Below are positions 35,015 through 45,266 of a DNA stretch of 64,000 nt, piece after piece. The DNA lies in NCBI GenBank assembly GCA_020726505.1, contig JAHLEZ010000001.1, forward strand, positions 6,510,001-6,574,000, written 5' to 3'. This DNA is from Leptodontidium sp. MPI-SDFR-AT-0119 (lineage: Eukaryota; Ascomycota; Leotiomycetes; Helotiales; Leptodontidiaceae). The translations under genes were made by a program, and so were the position numbers. A model generated the notes under the pieces. It saw only the letters and a program-made list of their open reading frames with translations. It was not told the origin of the DNA and ran no database searches. Position 1 is the stretch's first letter; every line of letters begins with the position of its first letter.

Positions 35015-35676
35015 TCACGATAGCCGAGACTCCTTTGTGAAGTATTCCCCAGGACTGAAATCCAAGGTAGCATTCTGTGCTTGTGTGAAAGTCGAGTTGA
35101 GATTAATCACTCCCACTATTCCCTCAAGGCATGCGCCTGGCGACGAGCAGTAGAAATATAGGGTCCGTATCATTGATCACAAGTCGCCAGATGGGAGGCT
35201 GCAATGTGTGAGCAGTGCTTACGACGGAGGTCTTGTAGAATACTTGCATTTGATAAGACGAGAGCAACTGGGTAGAAGTCGCTCTAGAAACCCATTCGGC
35301 CAGGACCTGTCAGCTCGTAAGGAATACATGGTTCGTTTCCAAACGCTGCTCTAGCCACCGAGTGGTTTTAGGGGTAGAATCGATATTCTGGTCACTGATC
35401 AGTGATTTTTCATTTATTAAAGCTGCGAGCATTACCAATTATGTCCCCTTTGTTCGCAAATACTTGATTCGGAGAGAAATTGAGTCCATCTTGATAGCAC
35501 GTCAGCATTTGAAGCTCAGTACCTCCCGCCCTGTATCGTGGATAACTTACCGCCCCAACAGAAACTGTATGCGTCGCAGCTGGTACACTTGAAGTTGTTG
35601 TCGAACTTTGACAAGTAGTAGTGCCTATCAAAGTAATCCATATCAATGAAAACAAATTAAACAACATTCCGGCCAT
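35015..35676 (-). pseudogene. Secreted cupredoxin-domain protein, decayed
   Basis: The start MAGMLFNLFSLIWITLIGTT is a signal peptide, followed by Ser/Thr and ATHTVSVG, the first strand of fungal extracellular cupredoxins. A probable intron interrupts it. Then comes GLNFSPNQVFANKGDII and, after a second probable intron, RFYP(TAA)NHSVARAAFG, EPCIPYELTGPGRMGF(TAG)SDFYPVAL, INDTDPIF, and, one frame over, FYCSSPGACLEGIVGVIN up to a TGA at 35015-35017. Copper-site-like His and Cys remain (NHSV, FYCS). The stops at 35368-35370 (Gln expected) and 35284-35286 (Trp expected) are RIP-like, and one base is missing before FYCS. Ancestral role: secreted, possibly copper-binding serine-rich protein. Confidence 0.78.
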
Positions 35677-36472
35677 TTCAATTGTTGCGAGCTGGAATCA
35701 CATCTAGCATGAAAGGGGAAGGGTTGGTGTCATTGCTGATATTTGCTGGGAAGGATGCACTTGGTCGTACAATGCTTATATGGAAGAGCAATATCTATTC
35801 GGATGCCGGTAGGGAGCTGGAGGAAAGGTGGGCCGGGAGCTGGGAGGGTAAATAGTCTCCAAGTTGTTTGTACGCTCGGCCAAGGAATGGAAATATACAC
35901 CACAACAGATAGATGGCACAAGAGACAAAAGGGCTGAGTTTGTAGCAAGAGAGGGTGCAGTCTCGCGAATATGAATCCAGGTCGATGGAGTCTGAAGTTA
36001 GAGTGGTTCTACACCAAGCAGCGAGTCCGAGGTCTGCCAATTGAACTATCATACTCGCCTGTACCTCGTCCTCGACGACAGGTACATGCTCTGCCACTGG
36101 AAAACACACTTCTTGTTCGTGCAAGGCACATTCCTGCACCGAATCAGCCGCCGAATTAATGGTATCGGTGGCTGTAAGCTGCTGGGTTAATGGTCTTGCT
36201 TGTAATGGGAGCTAGGGAAAGCTGATTGATAGAGTAAATTGCATGCAAAAGTATCTGTGCAATTTCGGTAGCAAGACCAGTACACACGGTTGTTTAAAGT
36301 GTACGGCGGATGAATCATGAGCCATGTATGTACAAATATAAACAATGCATCTGATTGGAACCCAAAATATTTCCGTACCACGAGCCGAGCCGGGATAGGA
36401 AATACACGAGAACAGAGAGACGATGCAAGAAATGTGCATGTGCAAATTGGGTATATGGCGACCTATAAACAG
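35677..36472. other. Intergenic region downstream of ALG6
   Basis: No supported gene. A stretch near 36000-36070 has a D-arm-like TAGTTCAATTGGCAGA on the minus strand but no complete tRNA fold. Confidence 0.5.
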
Positions 36473-38301
36473 TTACTGAGTCTTGGCTTTCCTCTTCTCC
36501 GTCTTTTTGGAGAAATCCATCAAACCACTTTCTGCAACCAAAGTGACGAAACACCACAGGTAACAAATCCCAAATCCAACTGCCCCGACTCCAACGTTGA
36601 CGACGACCCACAGATCAGGCTTGCCAGGTGGAGGCACGATGAAGGATTCGGCAACATGCCAGATGGCCATCACGGCATAGAAAATTGTGTGTAGCGAAGC
36701 TGTAGTAAACCCTGCAAATGAAGCATTCCCATCTTGCTTGTAAACGGCGAAAGATGTAGGTGGGAGGCCAAGGAGATATGCCCACAGAAGCGACAAGACA
36801 TAATACGGAATCCGTAATTCGACTCGCTGCAGCAACGGGAACATCGTCCACACTCCAAGTAGATTTGCAAATCCAACCCAAGCACGAATGTTCTTGCTGA
36901 GGCCATGCTTCCCAGCAAGGAGAACTGTCATAGGCATTAACGGGAGCAGAACACTCTTCTCATGGACCTGGAAGCTGAAGAGGAAGAATGCCCACGCAGT
37001 TGTTGACAGTGCTAGCGGGAGCAGTTCTTTCTTTGGCTTGGCAAATATCACGAAGCATGGTGGCGTGATTGCTGCAAGTGTGAGCAATAGAGAAGCTCGT
37101 TGAAGTATTTCAGAAGGGTACTGCTTCAATTTGATAATGACATTCAAAGCACACCAGAAGTTGGCAACTTTGTCTTCGAACAGCCCACGTGCAAATGGGA
37201 ACACGCGATGCACTATCTGCGCCAGTTGTTGAATAATTGGGTAATACCACGACTTGAAGTTAATCAAGTACGAGTATTCGCTGAATATGGGCAGAGGAGC
37301 GAAGCGGCCGAAGAGATCAGGTCGGGCATCGATGCCTCGGTGAGCATCGTAGAGGGCCCCGAGGACCAGAGGTAGGAGAAGGAGGGCAAATGAGACAAGT
37401 GTCACCACAGCGATGCCGAAAAATCGAGAGATATTGATCCTAGGGAAGAGGCATACTCCGAGAAGATATGCGAACATGGCCGGCGCGTAATACAAGGCCA
37501 TCTGCTTGAACCCGAGAGCCAATACGAAAAACACACAGCTCCACATGAACCTCCCAGCTAGAACACTCGACATGCTTGCTAGCACCAGTCCCAGCATCAC
37601 GGTATTGTATTGAAAGTGAACATGATCGATTAGGATGGTCCCAGGTTGTATCAAGATTGCAGTCAATGCAATTGAAGCATTCCAAGAATTGATCCCTTGG
37701 AGCTTGGTGAGCCTTCGGACGAAGATGACGGCCGCGGGTATGTAGATGAGGTACTCGGACACGATGACCGTAGCTCGCATGAATATCTTCAACGTAGGAT
37801 CCTCGAGTCCGCGAGATGTGTGAAGGGCGAACCAAGAGTCGTTGATCAAACCTCCAATCTTCCCAAGGAGCCAACTATGGTATGCGGTCAAAGGCGGATA
37901 GTCCAATCCCCACCATTCGAGGTCGTGAAAGTACCATTGCGAGATGGGTAACTCAGTCGTGATCTCCATCCAATGCCTTTGTGCTTCGTAGTCGCCGTGG
38001 AGAGGAGGGTTCTGGAAGCCTGTATTTGTTAGACCAGTATATCTTCCTGGAGTGGACACGTACCTGAATATCCCCAAAGCCCAGCCGCCCACCTGAAAAG
38101 CCCTACGACCATCAATATCAATGGCAGAATCTCCCATTGCGAGACAGAGCTCCGCGCAGGCCATAGGAATGCTGCGAGGGGATATGCTGGGCGACTTGTG
38201 CTCGATCGTCCTGCGGAGGAGGGCGTCGCCGAGGAGGGTTCACTGCCATTGCTTGTCTTCTTGACCTTCCGCCGCGGTTTATGAGGCGACGGTCCGACCA
38301 T
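36473..38301 (-). CDS. alg6: Dolichyl-P-Glc:Man9GlcNAc2-PP-dolichol alpha-1,3-glucosyltransferase
   Basis: Adds the first glucose to the lipid-linked oligosaccharide in the ER lumen, needed for efficient N-glycosylation. Exon 1 (38064-38301) and exon 2 (36473-38019) join over a 44-nt intron, giving 594 aa. The cytosolic N-terminus is Ser/Pro/Lys-rich. After the first membrane helix comes the luminal catalytic loop GFQNPPLHGDYEAQRHWMEI, whose Asp is the likely catalytic residue of ALG6/ALG8 enzymes, followed by DLEWWGLDYPPLTAYHSWLLG, the ALG6 signature. About ten further hydrophobic helices and VHFQYNT complete a GT57 C-type glycosyltransferase. The C-terminus ends KKTEKRKAKTQ, a lysine-rich cytosolic tail that may serve as an ER-retention signal. 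Confidence 0.96.
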
Positions 38302-38386
38302 TGTCACCTTGATGTTCCGATCAAAGATGGTTGAGGATCGCAGCGCATTTCTTGTTGTTTAGTGATGGGGAGGACAAAGCGCAGAA

Positions 38387-38883
38387 GCTTAAAACGGCCG
38401 TATGTTTCCACCTCGACTTTTGTGGAACATTATTTTGCATGGCTCAACAGCCAAATTTGCATGCCGCTTTATGTAACGCAATGAACGCGACGTGATAAGG
38501 CATAGTAATAATAGGGCAAAAAATGAGGCTATTCGCACAATTGATACTATGTTCAGGTTGTGTTTTTCCGTGTATTCCCTTCGAGTGTATAATGCTTCTT
38601 TATTTCCCTCCGAATATACATCCCCTTATGTATCCCTCCATTCGAGCATGCCTCTATTCCTTCTATTCGAGTACGCCTCTATTCTTTCCCTTCGAATATG
38701 CCTCCATTCGAGTATACCTCCCTTAGAATACCTCCCTTCGTGTATCCGTCGATTCGAGCATGTTTTGGTGTGGACAGGTTTAAGTTAGGCTACATAGGGC
38801 GGCATGCAAGTTTGGTGGTTGAGTTATGCAAAATAATGTTCCACAAAAGTCGAGGCATTGGAAACAATTCGGCCGCTTAAAAC
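38387..38883. mobile_element. Mutator-like MITE with long inverted repeats and 9-bp target duplication
   Basis: The element is 38396-38874 (479 bp), flanked by perfect 9-bp direct repeats GCTTAAAAC at 38387-38395 and 38875-38883. Its ends are about 90-bp inverted repeats starting GGCCG and sharing CTCGACTTTTGTGG, AACATTATTTTGCAT and TTGCATGCCGC with few mismatches. Long inverted repeats and a 9-bp duplication are typical of Mutator-like elements. There is no transposase, so it is non-autonomous. The interior is a degenerate minisatellite. Confidence 0.88.
38570..38765 (+). repeat. Degenerate minisatellite inside the Mutator-like MITE
   Basis: About a dozen imperfect copies of a 13-16-bp unit of the type CCTCCATTCGAGTATG (CCCTTCGAGTGTAT, CCTCCATTCGAGCATG, CCCTTCGAATATG and so on) fill the middle of the element. 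Confidence 0.75.
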
Positions 38884-39412
38884 AGCTATTTTATTAATAG
38901 TAGTCTCCGTAACTCGGAGTTAGTCGAACTTTAAACCAATAAACTACGGAAACTATTAGTCCCTTAATTAAATTATATTTAGACCACTTTCGATGGAGAT
39001 TCGGAACTAAGTACTGTGACGTTTGCTCTGTAAAGACAGCAATCACGTGTGACAGCGGCTTCACATATCAACACCAGACATATGAAGATAACAAGAGTCC
39101 CTTTGTTGGTCCACAGGTCCCTACATGAGCATACTTCGGTCTGGAAAGGGGGTGCGGGTCAAAGTCAGGGGTCAGAGCCTAGCCGGAATGGTTTCGGAGC
39201 ACATTCGGTGGGGTTTCGTAGTATATAGTCTGGCTCTCCTCGCACTCTCTTAGAAAATACACAGATTTTTGAACCATACATTTATTACTCTGTCGCCATA
39301 CTGATATATCGATATATTACGTGGTACATGAACCGGTACTGCACCGACAGAGATGAAAAGAAAAGAGATATTATATTAAAAGGTTCATAATATTCACTGC
39401 AATAAACTACTT
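38884..39412. other. Intergenic region downstream of the HNWD gene
   Basis: AT-rich; 38893-38960 contains an imperfect inverted repeat (TAATAGTAGTCTCCGTA against CTACGGAAACTATTA). No gene. Confidence 0.45.
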
Positions 39413-42400
39413 TTATGTAATTAGCTTCGGCCCTTGTTGAATCTGAAGAAATGATATTCTCCCTGACGCATGTCCCAAACCGATAATCCTGCCCCAGACA
39501 GCTTCACAAGTAGGTCGATAATCAGTAGGTAGCCAAAGAATATTCGTACTGCCTTCCACTAGCCAATAATTTACTACCTGTAAAGCTGGTAGCTGCGTGC
39601 CGTCGCGCGAGAACGCGATTGAGTCGACCGGGCCCGAGTGGCCCTCGACCGTCTGCAGCGGCGCTCCAGTTGCAGCGTCCCAGAGCCGCATTGTATGATC
39701 AACCCTCGAGCCCGAGACGACCTGCGTACCGTCGGGAGAAAAGGCGACTGACTGAACCGAGCCCCAGTGGCCCTTAAGTATTTGTAGCGGCGCTCCAGTT
39801 GTAGTGTCCCAAAGCCGTACTGTGTTATCCTGCGAGCCCGAGACGATCTGTGTACTATCAGGAGAGAATGCGACTGAGTGGACCGGGCCTGAGTGGCCCC
39901 CGAGCGTCTGTAATAGCGCTTTAGTTACAGTGTCCCAGAGCCGCACTGTGTCATCCCACGAGCCCGAGATGACCTGCGTGCCGTCGGGAGAGAAGGCGAC
40001 TGAGTAAACCGGGCCTGAGTGGCCCTCGAGCGTTTGTAGCGGTGCTCCAGTTGCAGTATCCCAGAGCCGCACTACGTTGTCGCTCGAGCCTGAGACGACC
40101 TGCGTGCCGTTAGGAGAGAAGGCGATTGAGTAGACCGGGCCCAAGTGGCCCTCGAGCATTTGTAGCGGTGCTCTAATTGCAGTGTCCCAGAGCCGCACTG
40201 TGTCATCCCACGAGCCCGAGATGACCTGCGTGCCGTCGGGAGAGAAGGCGACTGAGTAAACCGAGCCTGAGTGGCCCTCGAGCGTCTGTAGCGGTGCTCC
40301 AGTTACAGCGTCCCAGAGCCGCACTATATAGTCATACTTCGAGCCCGAGACGACCTGCGTGCCGTTAGGAGAGAAGGCGACTGAGTTGACTGGGCCCAAG
40401 TGGCCCTTAAGCGTTTGTGGCGGCGCTTTAGTTATAATGTCCCAGAGCCGCACTGTGTGGTCCTCCGAGCCCGAGACGACCTGCGTGCCGTCGGGAGAGA
40501 AGGCGACTGAGTAAACCGAGCCTGAGTGGCCCTCGAGCGTCTGTAGCGGTGCTCCAGTTGCAGTATCCCAGAGCCGCACTACGTTGTCGTTCGAGCCCGA
40601 GACGACCTGCGTGCCATTAGGAGAGAAGGCGACTGAGTTGATCGGGCCCAAGTGGCCCTTAAGCGTTTGTGGCGGCGCTTTAGTTATAATGTCCCAGAGC
40701 CGCACTGTGTGGTCCTCCGAGCCCGAGACGACCTGCGTGCCGTCGGGAGAGAAGGCGACTGAGTAAACCGGGCCTGAGTGGCCCTTAAGCGTCTGTAGCG
40801 GTGCTCCAGTTGTAGCGTCCCAGAGCCGCACTATGCGGTCATCCTCCGAGCCCGAGACGACCTGCGTACTATCGGGAGAGAAGGTAACTGAGAAGACCGG
40901 GCCTAAGTGGCCCTTAAGCGTTTGCAGCGGCGCTCCAGTTGTAGCGTCCCAGAGCCGCACTGTGTAATCATCCCACGAGCCCGAGACGACTTGCGTACCG
41001 TCGGGAGAGAAGGCGACTAAGTAGACTGAGCCGGAGTGGCCCTCGAGTATCTGTAGCAGCGCTCCAGTTGTAGCGTCCCAGAGCCGCACTGTGTGATCGC
41101 GAGAGCCTGAGACGACTTGCGTACTATCGGGAGAAAAGGCGACTGAGTAGACCGGGCCCGAGTGGCCCTCGAGCGTCTGCAGCGCCGCACTCCAATGCGC
41201 TTGAACTTTAGGCTTTTGTTGGATCCAAGTAGGGATATACTTCTCAAAAGTCTCTCGGATAATACTCTTCTCTGGGGCGAAGATAAGGGCCGAACAATAT
41301 AATTGAAGGGGCGCTTGTTCAATGACCGATCGGCTATATACGGCAAACCGTCCCGCATCATGAATAAACGCAAGTAAATTGGGATTTTCATCGAACTTAT
41401 TTATATTAGTAGAATTACTTTGATGACATGATAAACTAACACAAAGAAACATACCTGAACATTTTCAAGCCTTTTTATCATGACTATGCCATCTGGCAGG
41501 CTCTTCATTAGGCTCAGCGCTTCGAGCCAGTACAGAAAGCTCCGGCATAGAAAACTATAGACTGAGCCACCGTCCTGGAGGTTCCTGATTTTGTCGTCTG
41601 AAGTATGGCAGTCGAGGAGATGACCAATCCAGTACTGACAAGAGTACCGTGCGGCGGCGAGTGGATCTGGATCGGGCTGCTTGACTTGGTCGATAGAGAT
41701 TCCGGGAGTCCTAAGACTATAAACATCACGCCCTAGTGTCCTGGACATGACTTGAAGCGACCGCGAGAAAATGGCGTGGTTTATGTTGTCTATCCCAAAA
41801 GGAAAGATATCGTTAGATGCCTCTTTGATCAAAAATTCCCTGGCAGACTGATGGACAAAAGAGATAGTACGTTCTCGAAGTGTTAGAAAAGAGCCACAAA
41901 GTCCTATGATTTCTGCGAGAGCCTTGTAATTACTAGAACTTTGTGAAGGCATATCGACAAAAGAAGGCAGCTCATCTAACGTAATGGGCCGGTAGACGAT
42001 CGAGACGACGGCTAGTATACTATTGCAGCGCTTAGCAGCTCTCGAAATACCGATCTGCTGCATCATCCGCATATAAATCGCATCGAGTCCAGGCGGAAAC
42101 GCCGACAACATTTCTTCAACCTCCCATCCCGAGATGCTGGCGAGTTCTTGGCAAACCAAGGCAACCCAAAGGAAGGTGCCATTTGCATTTGCCGACAAGT
42201 AGCTTTGAACCGCACCTCGCGCGTCATTGTCGTATTCATTTTGCGTTGCTAAAAAATCTACCTTAGACTGGATATATGTATTGACGGCTGCGGAGACGGA
42301 TTTTTCGTTAAGCTCTAGATGTAAGCTCGCTTTCGAGGCCACTTTATTGAGACTTTTCTCGATGCTCGGCCAGTTGCGACTGGAGACAATCCACTTGATG

Positions 42401-43680
42401 CGAGGAGATATAGACGAAGTCTGTACGATGAGGTCCAACAATTTCGGTAAGTCCACTGCGCATTCATCGAGCGCGTCGACGATTAAGCACGTACTATTCA
42501 GTTTTGGGTCTTGTAAAATATTGGCAAAGATTTCGCATAAAGCAACCCAGGCATTTGTATCCTCAAAGAGCGCTTTGCCGGCTTGTTCATACTTCTTCCG
42601 TACATGTGAGATAAGAGATGGCTGTTCATCGACAAGTAGATAGATCAGACCTCGTAGTACGGCCGTGGCGTTGTTAATTCGAGAGTCAGTCGCCTGACAG
42701 AAGAAGTATGATAGAAGAGTCGACTTCGCTATAGACTTCTTCAGCTCATTGATAATGCCGCAGAGCAACATCGTCTTGCCCTTGCCGGGATCTCCTTTGA
42801 TCCATAGCAGCCAAGTCTGCGGATTGTTCCGCCATTGTTGGAAATCAGAGGTCTCTAGGACCCAGTGATATGAGCCCTCTAGCAAGCCACCCTTGGTGTC
42901 CTCAATACGCGTCTTGTCATCGCGGGGATCGCTGAGGCGTAGGTCTTGGAGGCATTTATTAAACTTGTCGATTTCCTTTTCGAGCCGTTTGAATGCATTC
43001 GCCATCCCTTCGCCATATCGGAGAGGTATTTGGACGTCAAAAATGCCGAGTAACGAGTACGCTTTGTCTTCTTCGACCTTAGTCTGGCGGGGTTGAATCC
43101 ATGAAAATCGCTCCTTATCGCTAAACTGCGACAAATAGGCCCCTTGAAGTGCCGACTTAGGGATACCTGTGATCTCGTGGATTTGCTGCTCTAGAGAACT
43201 CTTACTACCAATCCGCTCGGATTCCCGGCAGAAGAATTCAACTGATGTCGGAGCAATAAGCTCTTGAAGGGTCCAGCCTCGAGTGAACCATCTACATTTC
43301 CGAAATGCCGATTCCCAGGCCAGTTCATCAGTGTTGACGGCAGTTCTGGACACATCTGGCAGATAGACATAGCATTTAGTCGACATGCGGTACCAGCGAA
43401 ACATAGAGTTGATAGCTTCTGCAAGCTCAGCGCTACTCGATTTATTAATACAACAGGTGTCCACCCAAAAGTATTGCAAGCCATCACGGTTAGCCTGTTC
43501 TGCGCAGAACCGTATCTTCTCGTAACCAGCCTTCTTTATGCCGGTTCCATTTTGCAGATCTTCAAAGGTGACCTCCTCCCCTTCCCATGTGTGTGAAAGT
43601 ATAGCATACTCGGGTATATCACTCTCAAAGAACTCGGTCAGGCTGAAATCGCCATCGCTGTTATAGTGTAGCAGACGCAT
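39413..43680 (-). CDS. HET-NACHT-WD40 NOD-like receptor (HNWD family)
   Basis: STAND-type immune/incompatibility receptor related to Podospora HET-D/HET-E/HET-R. The WD40 array is the recognition part, NACHT the NTP switch and HET the cell-death effector. Exon 1 (41455-43680) and exon 2 (39413-41395) join over a 59-nt intron, giving 1402 aa. It starts at MRLLHYNSDGDF, the usual family start. The HET domain follows (YAILSHTWEGEEV, FWVDTCCINKSSSAE, SMFRWYRMSTKCYVYL, RGWTLQELIAP). The NACHT P-loop GDPGKGKTM is at about 296-304 and Walker B CLIVDALDECA near 400. A linker at about 743-815 (LLAFIHDAGRFAVYSR, LQLYCSALIFAPEKSI) precedes about 12 WD40 units of 42-43 residues and a degenerate closing unit. 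No stops or shifts: it appears functional although it lies beside decayed DNA. Confidence 0.95.
39600..41190 (-). repeat. Tandem array of near-identical WD40 units
   Basis: Twelve units of about 126-129 bp plus one degenerate unit encode the LQTLEGHSGPVYSVAFSPDG-type repeat. Units 4-5 and 6-7, counted from the N-terminus, form a two-unit duplication (EDHTVRLWDIITKAP followed by PQTLKGHLGP). Units 8 and 10 share VISGSWDDTVRLWD. Differences between units are mainly transitions, for example at the DG/DS/NG codons. Confidence 0.9.
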
Positions 43681-44130
43681 TATTCGACTAGGTTCGAGTA
43701 TCGCAAGAGAGAGGGTTCTCGGTAGTTGTTGGGCCGTCGAAATAGCATAGATGCGAAATGAGGTGGAGATTTGGTAGAAGATGTCGGGTTGAGGCTGGTG
43801 CACTCAGTTGAGCGGCAGCCTCGCGGCAATGGCATCATCGTGCATCGCTGGAAGCGCGCAAGACCGGGTACTCGCCCAGGCTCACCGCAGGAATTCTGGA
43901 AGTCATAGGTGGCATAAGATATTCGAAGTCACTCTCGATTGAGCTTATTTTGTTCTTGTCGCTGAGGGGAAAGCTGAAGGGATTGGAAAGTGGATAGCAG
44001 AAATCTAGGATCCAGAATCTGGCTTCACCAGGCTTCGATCAGCCGTTTGGTGTCCGAGCTTCCACTTCTGCCATTCAAACCGTCTAACCTTATATTTTAG
44101 GCTGGAATTCATTCTCAGTCCAACGCTTAA
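43681..44130. other. Promoter region of the HNWD gene
   Basis: Between the receptor start and the retroelement fragment; no gene or repeat recognised. Confidence 0.5.
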
Positions 44131-45266
44131 TTGCGTCATCAAACGCGGAAAGAGCAGGGGTCGTGGTGCACTAACCAAAAATTGTTAGTCGCTTCGATTC
44201 AAGGTACTGTCCCGCCTTGTACGAAAGTTGCTAGGGACGACATGAGTGGATGGGTTGAGGCAAGAGCCCTCGCCAGTAGAGAGGCTAAAGGAGTACCTGA
44301 CTTCATTTGGCAAGACATCATTTGCCGGCACGGACTATTTTGGAAGGTTATTGTTGACGGTGAAACTGAGAACATAGGAGAAGTTATGGATTTGCTCAAC
44401 AGAATGGAAGTCAAACGGATCCAAATCTCTGCATACAACGCCAGGGCGAACGGAATGATTGAGAGGGGGCATGGCCCGATCAAAAATGCGCTTTCCAAAA
44501 TGGGCGGACGCTGGCTCGACAACCTCCCAGCAGTGCTATTTGCAGACCGTACCACAGTACATCGCCCTACAGGGTACACTCCGTTCTGCATGGTCTACGG
44601 GAAAGAGGCTATTTTACCTATTGAGACAACAAACCCGACCTGGAGATCATTGTTTACCGAAGAGATTAGGGACCGCTCTAAGCTCCTAGAACTCCGCGCT
44701 CTCTAGTTTCAAATGAGGCAAGAGCACATAGACGAAGCCATACTTATAAAGACCCGCCGCTGTTAAGAGGTAGAGAGGCTTTTGATCTTAAGCATAACAT
44801 CCGCAAACGGCCATTTGTTAAGGGAGACTTAGTTCTGCGTTAAGACTCTATTAGAGAGAGGGATATGTCCACCAACTGTGCTCTCGATTTCAGATGGCTT
44901 GGACCTTACGAGATCTATAAAGCCTATGCGGAGAAAGGGTACTACAAACTCAAAGAGCTAGGTCCAGATGGCCCCCAACTTCGCTAGACTTTTGCTAGAA
45001 ACAAGCTCAAGCTCTTTCACAAGAGACAGGACTTTATTTACGGCGACAGCGACGATGATGGAGAGCTCGATAAAGAATTGGACAATAACCTTACGCCTAA
45101 TCATGAACCCGACATCGATATGCACGACCTTAGCGACCCCAAGTTCCTGGAGAACCCTGAGATTCCAACGATACAGCGTGTCCGGGATGATGGGATAGTA
45201 ATTAGAGTCCCCGAGCTATCTCGACAACAACGCAGTGAGTATCGAGTGGTGTCTGACTCGGAATAA
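44131..45266 (+). mobile_element. Ty3/gypsy retrotransposon pol fragment (integrase), decayed
   Basis: The open stretch 44131-44706 encodes an integrase core from about 44206: ARDDMSGWVEARAL, DFIWQDIICRHG, VIVDGETEN, QISAYNARANGMIERGHGPI. These hold the three acidic residues of the DDE triad. A TAG follows where CAG is likely, then frames broken by stops encode the C-terminal part (LDFRWLGPYEIYKAYAEKGYYKLKELG, TFARNKLKLFHKRQDF), ending at TAA 45264-45266. The stops again look like CAA/CAG to TAA/TAG. The reverse transcriptase, RNase H and gag portions are not seen upstream, so the element is 5'-truncated only about 450 bp from the HNWD start. Confidence 0.85.

Noticed and set aside
36000..36075. 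Minus-strand TAGTTCAATTGGCAGA resembling a tRNA D-arm
   Set aside because: The flanks do not form an acceptor stem and the only B-box-like sequence (GGATTCATATTC) is too poor and wrongly placed.
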